DNA of 64,000 bases from Peristeroidobacter soli. Lineage in GTDB: Bacteria; Pseudomonadota; Gammaproteobacteria; Steroidobacterales; Steroidobacteraceae. The notes beneath the pieces were generated by a model. That model searched no databases. It was not told where the DNA came from and saw only the letters and a list, made by a program, of their open reading frames with translations. Each line of letters opens with the position of its first letter. Within the stretch, counting starts at the first letter, position 1. Both the position numbers and the translations under genes were made by a program. The DNA is taken from assembly GCF_004138485.1 (NCBI RefSeq), contig NZ_ML142848.1, positions 1,276,640-1,340,639 on the forward strand, written 5' to 3'. Shown piece after piece: positions 46,574-55,356 of this stretch.

Positions 46574-47725
46574 ATGTCACGACCGAACCAGTTATTGCTG
46601 GTCCTGAGCTTCGTGGGATTCATCGCACTGGGCCTGCCGGATGCGGTGATCGGTGTCGTGTGGCCCGCGCTGCGCGTCCACTTCGGATTGAATCAGGATG
46701 CGTTGGGCCCGCTGTTCATCACAGTGACCGTGGGCTCGGTGATGGCGAGCACGGCCAGCGGCGTCATCCTGAGTCGAATGGGTATTGGCGACCTGCTCGC
46801 GTTCTCCTGCGCTCTGACGGCCGTCGCGCTGTTCGGCTATACGCTTGCGCCTTCGTGGACTGTTTTCGTCGCCATTGGGTTGCTGACGGGTTTCGGTGCG
46901 GGTGCCATCGACGCGGCAATCAACACTCACGCGGCGACGCGCTACTCAGCGCGGCTGGTCAATGTACTGCATGCGTTCTATGGCGTCGGCGCAGCGGCAG
47001 GACCGGCGTTGATGACCACCGTGCTGACGACAGGTCGCCCCTGGCAGCTCGGTTATCAAATCATCGTCGTCGTCGAGATCCTGCTTGCAGTTGCATTCGT
47101 TCTGTCGCGACGGCAGTGGCCGCCACCGGTGGCCTCGCATGAAGATCCTCTTCGACCGGCGCGTTTGATCGAGACGTTGCAGCTCGGCAAAGTTCAACTC
47201 TCATTGCTGGTGTTCCTGATCTACACAGGTTGCGAAGCTGCGGCGGGCGCGTGGGTATTCTCGTTGTTATACGAGGCTCGCGACATCACGACCGCAGCAG
47301 CGGGCACAGCCGTCACCCTGTATTGGGGCGGTTTGTTTGCGAGCCGACTCGGGTATGCGTTCCTGCCCTCGACCGTCAACCCGGAATCGATCGTCAAGCT
47401 CTGCATGATCGTAGCGCTTGCCGCTGTCGTGACGTTGCTGCTCGATCTGCACCCGAGGGTGGACACCGTGGCCATCGCCGTGATGGGCTTCGCCGCCGGA
47501 CCGATCTTTCCCTCGATGATCGCAACCACTCCAGCACGCGTCGGTCCCCGCCACACGGCGAACACCGTCGGCTTGCAGGTATCGATGGGCGCGGTGGGTC
47601 TCGCAGCATTGCCCGCGCTGTGCGGCTTGATCGCTCAGTACTGGGGATTGGAGCTGATCCCGGTGGTGCTGATCATAGGATGGACGGTACTGCTGTCGAC
47701 CTACCTCGCACTGCGCCGCCTATAG
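46574..47725 (+). CDS. MFS transporter
   Basis: 383 residues with about twelve membrane helices and the FucP/sugar-like small MFS layout (LLLVLSFVGFIALGLPDAVI; GFGAGAIDAAINTHAATRYS; LHAFYGVGAAAGPALMTTVL). It follows ftrA closely and is likely under its control. Direction and substrate are not predictable from sequence. Its stop overlaps the convergent VanB-type reductase gene by 6 bases. Confidence 0.88.
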   Translation: MSRPNQLLLVLSFVGFIALGLPDAVIGVVWPALRVHFGLNQDALGPLFITVTVGSVMASTASGVILSRMGIGDLLAFSCALTAVALFGYTLAPSWTVFVAIGLLTGFGAGAIDAAINTHAATRYSARLVNVLHAFYGVGAAAGPALMTTVLTTGRPWQLGYQIIVVVEILLAVAFVLSRRQWPPPVASHEDPLRPARLIETLQLGKVQLSLLVFLIYTGCEAAAGAWVFSLLYEARDITTAAAGTAVTLYWGGLFASRLGYAFLPSTVNPESIVKLCMIVALAAVVTLLLDLHPRVDTVAIAVMGFAAGPIFPSMIATTPARVGPRHTANTVGLQVSMGAVGLAALPALCGLIAQYWGLELIPVVLIIGWTVLLSTYLALRRL

Positions 47726-48685
47726 ATCCAGCACCAGTCGCGACGACTTCGCCCGCGAGCAACAGGGCGTCATCTGATCGTTCCGTGCCCGTTCCTGATC
47801 CGTGAGGAAAGAGTCTCGATGATCTGGCACGCCGGAGATCACGCGCGTCAGGCACGTGCCGCACACTCCCTGGTCGCACGACGTCGGGATCTCGATGCCC
47901 TGATCGAGCAGCACTTCGACTATAGGCTTGTCGGCGGGAATCACGAACACCTGGCCGCTGCTCGCCAACTCCACTTCGAACTGCCCGGCCGGCGTGGCCG
48001 ACTGCTCCGCCGGCGCGAAATACTCGCGATGCGTCTGCCCGTCCGGCCAGCCTCGAGCCTTGGCCGTCTGCAGCACATGGCTCATGAAGCCGCTCGGCCC
48101 GCACACATAGATATGAGTTCCCGGCAGCGGCTCGCCGAGCACCTGGTTCGCGTCGAACCGTTGCTCGTCCGGGCCATCGTCGAAGTGCACGCAGGCCTGC
48201 TTCGCGAACGTCGATTGTCGAATGCGCTCCAGGAACGCAGCTCGCGCCCGAGACCGCGTGCAGTAATGCATCTCGAAGTCGAGGCCGCGACGCGATAGAT
48301 ACTCGGCCATGGCCAGCAGCGGCGTCACGCCAATGCCGCCGGCAAGCAACAAGTGACGATCGGCGTTTGCCGCGAGCGGGAAATGATTCTTCGGCTCGCT
48401 GACTCGGATCACATCCGCCACTTTGACAGTATCGTGAAGCGCAACCGAGCCGCCACGCCCTTCAGGCTCACGAAGCGCGGCGATGAGGTAACGATGTTGT
48501 TCGCTCGGGTCGTTGCATAGCGAATACTGTCGAATCATGCCCGGCCCGAGCTCCACATCGACGTGAGCACCCGGCGTGAACGGAGGGAGCGCCCGCCCCT
48601 GCGGATCGATCAGCTCGAACGAGCAAATCTGTTGCGCTTCCTCACGGCGCGCAGCGACTTTCAGTTGCAGCCAGGAATGAATCAT
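47720..48685 (-). CDS. VanB/PDR-type oxygenase reductase
   Basis: 321 residues: flavin-binding domain 1-100 (GMIRQYSLCNDP), NAD-binding domain 105-225 (LLLAGGIGVTPLLAMAEYL; IYVCGPSGFMSHVL) and a plant-type 2Fe-2S domain at the end with CDQGVCGTC plus a fourth Cys in TPCCS. This is the phthalate-dioxygenase-reductase/VanB layout, which passes electrons from NADH to a Rieske oxygenase. No Rieske oxygenase gene is present. It is last in the TonB receptor-MFS-reductase operon, its ATG overlapping the permease stop (ATGA). It may serve the nearby P450s. Confidence 0.92.
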   Translation of the reverse strand: MIHSWLQLKVAARREEAQQICSFELIDPQGRALPPFTPGAHVDVELGPGMIRQYSLCNDPSEQHRYLIAALREPEGRGGSVALHDTVKVADVIRVSEPKNHFPLAANADRHLLLAGGIGVTPLLAMAEYLSRRGLDFEMHYCTRSRARAAFLERIRQSTFAKQACVHFDDGPDEQRFDANQVLGEPLPGTHIYVCGPSGFMSHVLQTAKARGWPDGQTHREYFAPAEQSATPAGQFEVELASSGQVFVIPADKPIVEVLLDQGIEIPTSCDQGVCGTCLTRVISGVPDHRDSFLTDQERARNDQMTPCCSRAKSSRLVLDL

Positions 48686-49938
48686 CGTGATACCGCTTGC
48701 GCAACCGGCTGCACGAACTGCATCGGTTGCTCACGCCTCGGATAGGGCCCCAGGGAAAGAAGAATCAAAGCGCCGACAGCGAACACCGCCGACGCAACGT
48801 AGAAGCTCACATCGTAGCTGGCGGTGCGATCGAACACGGTCGCGAACGCGACGGGAGCGACGCCCGAGCAAATCGCCAGCACCGCATACAGCACGGCGTA
48901 GATCTTGGCGTAGTGTTTCAAACCGAAGTAACGCGCGGTCAGGAACGACATCAGATCGAGCTCGGCGCCCGCCGCGAAACCGATCAGCAGCGCCGCGAAG
49001 CAGGCCAAATGGAACGACGGCGTTCCCACCAACATGAAACAGCCCACCACTGGCAGACACAACGCGACAGCGGCGACGCCCGGCGCCCAGAAGCGATCGA
49101 TCAGATAGCCGACGACCAGGCGACCGAGCACGATCGCGAGGCCATACATGCCTTGCACGCTCGCCGCATCGTGAGCGGACATGCCGTTGTCCGTGAGGGC
49201 CGGAATCAGGTTGGGACTGATGCCGGACACGGCCATGTACACACATAGAATGGAAATGAACAGGATCCAGAACTTGTAACCGCGGAACGCTTCGCCAAGC
49301 GTCAGCCCCCAGCTCGCGTCGGCTACCGGTCGTGCTTTGCCAGCGCCGGCGCCTTCGGGCCGGAAGCCGAGATAAACGATCGGCCCCGCGAACAGAATCG
49401 GCAGCAAGGCAAGGCCGATGTACGCCGCCCGCCAACCGAACGATTCAACCAGCCAGACGCCATACTGAGGCGCAAGCACGGCGCAGATCCCCGTACCCGT
49501 CAGCGTCAGCCCGAGCGCGATGCCTCGCGTGCGATCGAAGTTGGCGGTGATCGCGCTGGTCCACGTCACTGGCGTGGTCCCGGCGCCAAACACCGCCATC
49601 ACGCCATACGCGACATAGAGCATCCAGAGCTGTCCCTGGATGAACGCCGCGAAAATGAATCCCAGGCTCAATCCAAACAAGCCGACCAGCGCCGTGCGCC
49701 GCGCGCCGTAGCGATAAATGAGCCAGCCTACGACAGGTGCGATCAACGCGCCGAGGCCGGCGCTGAACAGGATCGAAGACTGGAACTGCGCTCGCGTCCA
49801 TCCAAACTCTGCGGTGAGCGGCTTGACCAGCACACCGATGGAATAGAACGGCAGCACCACCGAGCTGCAGGTGACGCCCGCGCAGGCTGCCAGGATCAGC
49901 AGCCAGCCGCGGCGCAGTTCGTCAGTGCGTCCGGTCAA
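48682..49938 (-). CDS. MFS transporter in the TonB receptor operon
   Basis: 418 residues from TTG 49938, which overlaps the receptor stop (TTGA). Twelve membrane helices, MFS loop GWLIYRYGARRTALVGLFGL, a TrpTSAITANFDRTRGIALGL segment and a second half with GMYGLAIVLGRLVVGYLIDR. The oxalate/formate antiporter or monocarboxylate-porter branch fits best. Likely inner-membrane uptake of what the receptor brings across the outer membrane. Longer frames to 50295 read through the receptor gene. A TTG start is chosen because no ATG precedes the first helix. Confidence 0.88.
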   Translation of the reverse strand: MTGRTDELRRGWLLILAACAGVTCSSVVLPFYSIGVLVKPLTAEFGWTRAQFQSSILFSAGLGALIAPVVGWLIYRYGARRTALVGLFGLSLGFIFAAFIQGQLWMLYVAYGVMAVFGAGTTPVTWTSAITANFDRTRGIALGLTLTGTGICAVLAPQYGVWLVESFGWRAAYIGLALLPILFAGPIVYLGFRPEGAGAGKARPVADASWGLTLGEAFRGYKFWILFISILCVYMAVSGISPNLIPALTDNGMSAHDAASVQGMYGLAIVLGRLVVGYLIDRFWAPGVAAVALCLPVVGCFMLVGTPSFHLACFAALLIGFAAGAELDLMSFLTARYFGLKHYAKIYAVLYAVLAICSGVAPVAFATVFDRTASYDVSFYVASAVFAVGALILLSLGPYPRREQPMQFVQPVAQAVSR

Positions 49939-52217
49939 AACGAGTATCCCACCGTCACGCCGTAGCTGCGGGGGGAGCCGCCGAACGCTTGGTAACCCAC
50001 ACCCAACGAGCGAATATCGACGTAGTCCGTGTTGGTGATATTCCGGCCGAACATCGAGAACGACCACGCGCCGAGGTCGTAGCCGATGCTCGCGTCGAGA
50101 ATGCCGTACTCCGGCATCACCAGCGCGTCGAAATTTCTCACGTCGGTGTCGGCCTCGGCACGACGCTCGTAGGCGAGGCGAGTTGCCAGCTTGCCTGCGC
50201 CGATATCGACCGTGTACGTGGCGGCGACATTCGCCTTCCACGGAATCACTCGATCGAACTTCAGATCGGTCGGATCGGTCACGCCGCCGCCGCATGGCGG
50301 ACAGGTGATACCGAGCAGCGTGTCGTACTTGGCATCCACCGTGCCGTAATTCACATCCAGACGCAGCGAATCGATGGGCAACCAGCTGACCTCCAGCTCC
50401 ACGCCCTGGATGGTTGCCGCGCCGGCGTTGAACAGGGTCGAGATCGGCGGATTGACGCCCGGCACGGTGCCGGTGCGTTGAATGTCCTTATAGTCCTGAT
50501 AGAAGTACGCCGCGTTCACGCGCAGGTTGGGCAGCAGATCGGTCTTCGCTCCGATCTCGTAAGCCGTGTTGGTCTCTGGATCGGCCGGCACTGGAATGGC
50601 GGCGGCACTGCCGCGAGCATTGTAATTACCGGCGCGATATCCCACTGCGTAACTGAGATAGGTCGTGATATCGCTGTTCGGCCGATATGTCAGCACCGCT
50701 CGCGGCGTGACCTTGCTCCACTTCGAAGAATCCTCGATCGGCTGATCGACGCACAGCGCATAGCTTGCGCCGCACGCCGTGAGCGGACGGCGCATGTGGA
50801 AGTCCTTCTCGTCCTCGGTGTAACGCAAGCCCGCCGACAGCGTCCATCGGTCGGTGAAGTGATAGTCGAGATTGGCGTAGACCGCCGAGGTCGTGGAGTC
50901 CTGATTCCAGTAAGACGCGAAGTGATTGACGATGGTCGAGGTGTTGCTGCGGATCTCGCGCAACTCGGTCACGTCGGACTTGGCATCCATGTAGAAGACG
51001 CCGACCAGATAGTCGAGATCGTCGGTGATGTTGCCGTTGAAGCGCGATTCGATGCTGAACTGCTCCGCCTTCTCGACGTTGTCCGGGAAGATGGTCAGGC
51101 TGAACGGCGTGCCGTCGACGTTGATGGTCGCCTTGTAGTCGAGGTCACGATGCGCGACCACCGTCGTCCAGGTGCCGGCGTCGAAGTCCCATTGCAGCTC
51201 ACCGATCGCGTGCCATGCCTCGATCTTGGTGTAGCCGGTCTCGGCCACGTTGGTTTCGTACTTGCCGGGATTCGGCGTGAAGCCCCACTGCGTATTGAGC
51301 GCCGTCGTCGCCGCGTCCCCGGGCACGACGGAGCGTGCGACGCCGCCGCCATCGTCGAAGTTCTGATACTGAGTCAGCAACGTGAATTTGACATCGTCGG
51401 TCGGCGTGAACACGAACGTCGGGCGCACGATCAAATGATCCTGAGCCGCGATTCTGCCGGTGGAGTGCTGCACCGGAGTGCCGTCGATATTGTTCACGTT
51501 GCAGTTCGGCGTTCCCGTCGGACACACCGGCACCGCCGCGTACGTGCCCTTCAGCGTGTTCTTGATGCGGCCGTCATCTTCGTGAGTCATGACGGCGAGA
51601 CGCGCCGCAAGCTTGTCCTCGATGAGACTGCCTTCGATCGCCGCCTTCACTTCGCGCGTGTTGGCATCGCCGATGGTGAAGTTGATATTGCCGTTGAAAT
51701 CGCCCGTCGGCCGACGCGAGCGCAGGACGATCGCGCCGCCGGACGCGTTACGGCCGAACAACACACCTTGTGGACCGCGCAGCACTTCGACGCTCTCGGC
51801 ATCGAACGTATCCAGCACCGCGCCGGCCTGATAGTCGATCACCATGCCGTCCTGGAGAATATTGACCGGCGCGTCGATGGATCGCGTGCTGTTGGTGTTG
51901 CCGACGCCGCGGATCACGAAGTTCGAGAAGCCCGGAAAAGTGCCGACCGGATCGAGCTGCGCGTTCGGCACGATGCGGCCGATGTCGGTCACGCTGACCA
52001 TCTGCGCCTGCTCGATCATGTTCCCGTCGACGGCGCTGACCGCCATGGGCACTTCCTGCACGGCGGTGCCGGCGGCTTTGCGCTCGGCGTAGACCAGCAC
52101 CTCTTCCAGCTTGGGCGCTTCACTGGCCGCCTCGTCCGCCGCCCATGCCGGCGTGCTCACGGTGCCGCCGACCGCGGCCAACGCCAGCCCCAACAGACCT
52201 CTGGTTTGCATCGACAT
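49935..52217 (-). CDS. TonB-dependent receptor
   Basis: 760 residues from ATG 52217 (GGGGG site six bases upstream). Signal peptide (RGLLGLALAAVGGTVSTPAWA), then plug domain (LEEVLVYAERKAAGTAVQEV; FVIRGVGNTNSTRSIDAPVN; VEVLRGPQGVLFGRNASGGA) and a 22-strand barrel ending VTVGYSF. It belongs to the broad iron/vitamin/organic-substrate group whose members in Xanthomonadales and Steroidobacter take up aromatic or terpenoid compounds. It heads an operon with an MFS permease and a VanB reductase. Two operator-like palindromes lie 94-130 bases upstream. Confidence 0.93.
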   Translation of the reverse strand: MSMQTRGLLGLALAAVGGTVSTPAWAADEAASEAPKLEEVLVYAERKAAGTAVQEVPMAVSAVDGNMIEQAQMVSVTDIGRIVPNAQLDPVGTFPGFSNFVIRGVGNTNSTRSIDAPVNILQDGMVIDYQAGAVLDTFDAESVEVLRGPQGVLFGRNASGGAIVLRSRRPTGDFNGNINFTIGDANTREVKAAIEGSLIEDKLAARLAVMTHEDDGRIKNTLKGTYAAVPVCPTGTPNCNVNNIDGTPVQHSTGRIAAQDHLIVRPTFVFTPTDDVKFTLLTQYQNFDDGGGVARSVVPGDAATTALNTQWGFTPNPGKYETNVAETGYTKIEAWHAIGELQWDFDAGTWTTVVAHRDLDYKATINVDGTPFSLTIFPDNVEKAEQFSIESRFNGNITDDLDYLVGVFYMDAKSDVTELREIRSNTSTIVNHFASYWNQDSTTSAVYANLDYHFTDRWTLSAGLRYTEDEKDFHMRRPLTACGASYALCVDQPIEDSSKWSKVTPRAVLTYRPNSDITTYLSYAVGYRAGNYNARGSAAAIPVPADPETNTAYEIGAKTDLLPNLRVNAAYFYQDYKDIQRTGTVPGVNPPISTLFNAGAATIQGVELEVSWLPIDSLRLDVNYGTVDAKYDTLLGITCPPCGGGVTDPTDLKFDRVIPWKANVAATYTVDIGAGKLATRLAYERRAEADTDVRNFDALVMPEYGILDASIGYDLGAWSFSMFGRNITNTDYVDIRSLGVGYQAFGGSPRSYGVTVGYSF

Positions 52218-52310
52218 GCCGATCCCCCAATGCTGTTTTCTAGGATTTGAAGCCCGCCTCGTGGGCCGGCCGCCCACTGCGGGCTCGAAGCACAGACTAC
52301 ACTCGTTTAC

Positions 52311-52346
52311 ATCGATTTCGATACATCATTTTTCATCGATATCGAT
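52311..52346 (-). promoter_or_regulatory. Twin palindromic operators before the TonB receptor operon
   Basis: ATCGATTTCGATA (52311-52323) and the perfect palindrome ATCGATATCGAT (52335-52346) lie 24 bases apart. The first is identical in 13 bases to a site at 61435-61447 before the P450 operon. Two or more helical turns between them would suit binding by paired dimers. The second site forms the last codons and stop of the 52333 gene, so the operon end and this promoter region overlap. No convincing -10 element is seen. Confidence 0.65.
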
Positions 52347-53154
52347 ATTTATGCGCGCGTAGCGACTTTGTGGCGCCCAGGGCACAGCGGGCCCGGACCG
52401 CGTAATCGAGAGTTTCGTGGGCCGTGTTCGGCACTTCGATGCTGAGCGGCACGCCGTCGGGCAACGCGTCCAGGAGCGCCCCCAGTGGCAATGCCCCTTC
52501 GCCCGGAGGCAGACGAGCGGTGCGCGCCTCCCGAGCCAATAGCTCGTCGGGCGGCGCAGCGGCCGGCGCGTCGCAAAGCTGCGCAAGAGCGATGCTGTCC
52601 GGTGACAGCGTCGCGACTTGTTCGGGAGTGCCGCCCGAGCGCGCCAGGTGCAACGCGTCGATCAACACCTGCACATTCGGCCGTCCAGCGAGATCTATCA
52701 GCCGCATGGCGGACTGCAGATCGGTCACAGCGCGAAAACGCATGAACTCCAGCGCAACCCCGGTCTTCGCTGCCGCCGCGATATCGGCCAGCTCGGCAAG
52801 TCGATCTGCCGCGCGCCGCGCATCTGAATCCTCGACGACGGTTTGAATGAAGCTGAATCCCAGCTCCGCCGCCACATCGACGACGGCTTGCAGCTGCGCC
52901 CGAGTCGAGACTGGAGTGAGACTGACGACTTCGGCATCGAGCAACGAGACTCCAGACTCGCTGCACGCTCGCTTGATCGCGCGTATCAGCGGAACATTGC
53001 CGACCACCGCCGGCGCGCCGGCGAGATGTCGCGGCGGCAGAATTCGCAGCCCCGCCGATTGGTAGCCCGCCTCGGCGGCGGCCGCGATGTGTTCCAACGG
53101 GCCGGCGCCATCGACGGTCAAATATGCCAGCGAGAAAGCCCCCTGCCGCCACAT
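52333..53154 (-). CDS. Sugar phosphate isomerase/epimerase-like TIM-barrel protein
   Basis: 273 residues of the xylose-isomerase-like/AP-endonuclease-2 superfamily: SLAYLTVDGAGPLEHIAAAA, TGVALEFMRFRAVTDLQSAM, VQVLIDALHLARSGGTPEQV and a late IEVPNT, giving several of the metal-ligand acids of the fold (Glu, Asp, His, Glu). In catabolic operons these proteins isomerise or cleave cyclic intermediates. Last gene of the ten-gene operon, 12 bases after the ACMSD-like gene. Its last codons coincide with an operator. Confidence 0.85.
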   Translation of the reverse strand: MWRQGAFSLAYLTVDGAGPLEHIAAAAEAGYQSAGLRILPPRHLAGAPAVVGNVPLIRAIKRACSESGVSLLDAEVVSLTPVSTRAQLQAVVDVAAELGFSFIQTVVEDSDARRAADRLAELADIAAAAKTGVALEFMRFRAVTDLQSAMRLIDLAGRPNVQVLIDALHLARSGGTPEQVATLSPDSIALAQLCDAPAAAPPDELLAREARTARLPPGEGALPLGALLDALPDGVPLSIEVPNTAHETLDYAVRARCALGATKSLRAHKYRYR

Positions 53155-53166
53155 GTGCCGCTGCGC

Positions 53167-54162
53167 TCAGCTCTGACGCAGCAGCCGACGTGCGTTGTCG
53201 GCGAGCTGCTGCGATATGTGGTGCGCATCCATGTGCTCAGGCTGATCCCAACCCGCGAAGTTCGTGCCCAACACCAGCCGATCGGCACCGACGAGGCGCT
53301 CGAGCATTTGTCGTGACATCGGATCGTGAACGTGATCGTCGTACCAGAGGCGGCGCAGCCGCTGCACGAAGGCGTCCTCGTCTCGCAGCGGCCCCTGCGA
53401 CCATGGCCGCTTACGCGCGGCTTGTGAGAAACGGCCCGCAAGAAACGCAATGGCGCCGCCGCCATGACTGACGCATATGTCCAGATCCGGATGCCGATCC
53501 AGTACGCCGCCATAGATCAATGTTCCGACCGCGATTGTTTCCTGCGCGGCGAAGCCGATCAGCAGATCCAGGTCGAAATGACCGACGGCGGGAAATGCCG
53601 CCGGGCCATCGATGCCCGCCGGCGCCGGATGCAGGAACAGAGGAACATTCAATTCCACGAAGCGCCGATACAAAGGATCCAACCGCGGCGAATCGAGACG
53701 AATGCCGAACTCGGTGCCCACGTAGGCCCCCCACATGCCCAGCTCCCGCACCGCTCGCGTCAATTCCAAAGCCGCCAGCTCCGGCTCCTGCATGGGCAAC
53801 GCGGCGAATCCGGCGAGGCGCTCCGGATAGCGCTCGACCAGTTGCGCCAGCGTGTCGTTGTGCCGGCGACAGAAGCTCACTGCCGAGGCGGCCTCGACAA
53901 AATGAAAGTACGTCAGTGGATTCGGCGACAGCACCTGAAAGTCGATGCCCGCTTTGTCCATGGCGGCGATGCGCAGGTCCGCATCCATGAAGGCGCTGCC
54001 ACGATAACGTACGCCATGCAGCTCGTAGCCGCCGACGCGAAACAGCGGCCGACCGTCGGGCGCCGTCGTCAGCTCGGGGCCATGGTGGCCCGCCGTGCCG
54101 AAAGTTTCTTCGAGCACGGCGTGCGCGTGAATGTCGATGGTGCGTGCGGTCTTGATGGACAT
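53167..54162 (-). CDS. ACMSD-like amidohydrolase family protein with altered metal ligand
   Basis: 331 residues of the aminocarboxymuconate-semialdehyde decarboxylase (Amidohydro_2) family. The N-terminal HxH is IDIHAH (H12, H14), further histidines are in LFLHPAP and VSHGGGA. Where ACMSD and relatives have a metal-ligand Asp in a GxD motif, this protein has Asn301 (VLGTNFAGWDQP). Family members are zinc-dependent decarboxylases or hydrolases of aromatic or cyclic acids. The change could mean a different metal mode, a hydratase-like activity or loss of catalysis. Starts 5 bases after the epoxide hydrolase-like gene. Confidence 0.85.
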   Translation of the reverse strand: MSIKTARTIDIHAHAVLEETFGTAGHHGPELTTAPDGRPLFRVGGYELHGVRYRGSAFMDADLRIAAMDKAGIDFQVLSPNPLTYFHFVEAASAVSFCRRHNDTLAQLVERYPERLAGFAALPMQEPELAALELTRAVRELGMWGAYVGTEFGIRLDSPRLDPLYRRFVELNVPLFLHPAPAGIDGPAAFPAVGHFDLDLLIGFAAQETIAVGTLIYGGVLDRHPDLDICVSHGGGAIAFLAGRFSQAARKRPWSQGPLRDEDAFVQRLRRLWYDDHVHDPMSRQMLERLVGADRLVLGTNFAGWDQPEHMDAHHISQQLADNARRLLRQS

Positions 54163-54167
54163 GAGAT

Positions 54168-54569
54168 TCAGTGTGCTGGCTTGCCGAGCTGGCGCCGATA
54201 GGTATCCATGTCAAAGTAGTCGCGCCAGGCCCTGATCCTGCCGTCCTGGATTTCGAACGTGCCCATGATGGGCAGGCTGACCTCGACACCGCCGATGCTG
54301 AAATCGTCGACGCGCTCCGTCAGCACGCGGTCGCCGTCGACCGCGATGGCCAACAGCCGCCAATTGATCCAGTCGAAGCCGCCTTTGCTGGCGAGATACT
54401 CCGCGACCGCGCGACGTCCATCGAGCGGCGCGACCGGCATGTTGTGATAGCGGACGTTCTCGTCCAGCAACGCCAGCACGCGATCCATATCGTTGGCGTT
54501 CCAGGCCGCGATGAAGTCGTGCACGACTGCAAGCGCCGTCGCCTCGCGGTGTCGATCACGATCAGCCAT
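54168..54569 (-). CDS. Limonene-1,2-epoxide hydrolase-like protein (SnoaL fold)
   Basis: 133 residues of the SnoaL/NTF2-like fold. All five catalytic residues of limonene-1,2-epoxide hydrolase have clear counterparts: Tyr41 and Asn43 (YHNMP), Arg86 and Asp88 (ERVDD), and Asp117 (WRDYF). The set acts as one-step acid/base hydration of an epoxide. Steroid delta-isomerases share the fold but not this residue set. In a P450-containing operon, opening of an epoxide made by the P450s is an attractive role. ATG 54569 overlaps the preceding SDR stop by eight bases. Confidence 0.85.
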   Translation of the reverse strand: MADRDRHREATALAVVHDFIAAWNANDMDRVLALLDENVRYHNMPVAPLDGRRAVAEYLASKGGFDWINWRLLAIAVDGDRVLTERVDDFSIGGVEVSLPIMGTFEIQDGRIRAWRDYFDMDTYRRQLGKPAH

Positions 54570-55353
54570 ACGATTGCGCCGCTCCGCCGTCCACCGCTAA
54601 CGCCGTGCCTGTGAGGTAACTCGCGCGTTCGGAGCTCAAGAACGCCACAGCCGACGCGATCTCATTCGGCTCGGCCAGGCGCCCGAGCGGAATTCCAGAG
54701 GCAATGCGAGCCTCGACGGCGTCGACATCGGTGCCGGCGGCGCCCGCCTGCGAAGTGAAGATCTGCTGAACCCGATCGGTCCGCGTCCAGCCGGGACAAA
54801 CGGTATTCACGAGCACGTTGTCCGCGGCCACTTCGTTCGCCAGCGTCTTCGCCCAGCCCAGCATGGCCATGCGAACGCTATTGGAGAGCATCAGGCCGGG
54901 AATCGGTTGTTTCACCGAGTACGACGAGACGTTCACGATGCGCCCCCATCGCTGCTCGCGCATGAAGGGCAGCGCCAGACGAGTCACGCGAACCGCGGAC
55001 ATCAATGTGAGATCGACGGCGGCTTGCCATGCGCTGTCATCAAGCGCGGTGAAGGTCCCCGGACGCGGGCCGCCGACGTTATTGATCAGTACGTGAATCC
55101 TCGAGTAGCGAGCAACAACCGCATCGATGAGCTTCGCCGCCCCCGGCTCATCCGAAAGATCGGCAGCTACGGGCAGCACGCGTCCCGTGCGTTCCGGATC
55201 GAGCGCATTTGCCGCGGCCTCGATGCTCGCTTGGTTACGCGAACAGATGGCCACGTTCGCACCCTCAGCAACGAACGCGCGCGCCGACTCGAAGCCGATA
55301 CCTGCGCTCGCGCCGCAGACGATGACGATCTTGCCTTGCAACCCCAGGTCCAT
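54562..55353 (-). CDS. SDR-family protein with non-standard catalytic residues
   Basis: 263 residues. Rossmann glycine motif IVCGASAGIGFESARAF, NNVGG after strand 4, and C-terminal LTGTALAVDGG. The usual Tyr-x3-Lys is replaced by Ser157 and Arg161 (LMLSNSVRMAML), while SSYSVKQP precedes it. I recall a sub-group of SDRs with SVKQP and LSN-x-x-R in these places, so this is a family trait rather than damage, but whether it reduces ketones is doubtful. Gene spacing (3 bases to the next) keeps it in the operon. Confidence 0.85.
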   Translation of the reverse strand: MDLGLQGKIVIVCGASAGIGFESARAFVAEGANVAICSRNQASIEAAANALDPERTGRVLPVAADLSDEPGAAKLIDAVVARYSRIHVLINNVGGPRPGTFTALDDSAWQAAVDLTLMSAVRVTRLALPFMREQRWGRIVNVSSYSVKQPIPGLMLSNSVRMAMLGWAKTLANEVAADNVLVNTVCPGWTRTDRVQQIFTSQAGAAGTDVDAVEARIASGIPLGRLAEPNEIASAVAFLSSERASYLTGTALAVDGGAAQSYG

Positions 55354-55356
55354 GAG

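Noticed and set aside
49989-52250. 753-codon open frame on the plus strand across the TonB receptor
   Set aside because: Antisense mirror of a receptor with full signal peptide, plug and barrel; composition is Arg/His/Val-rich and has no domain.
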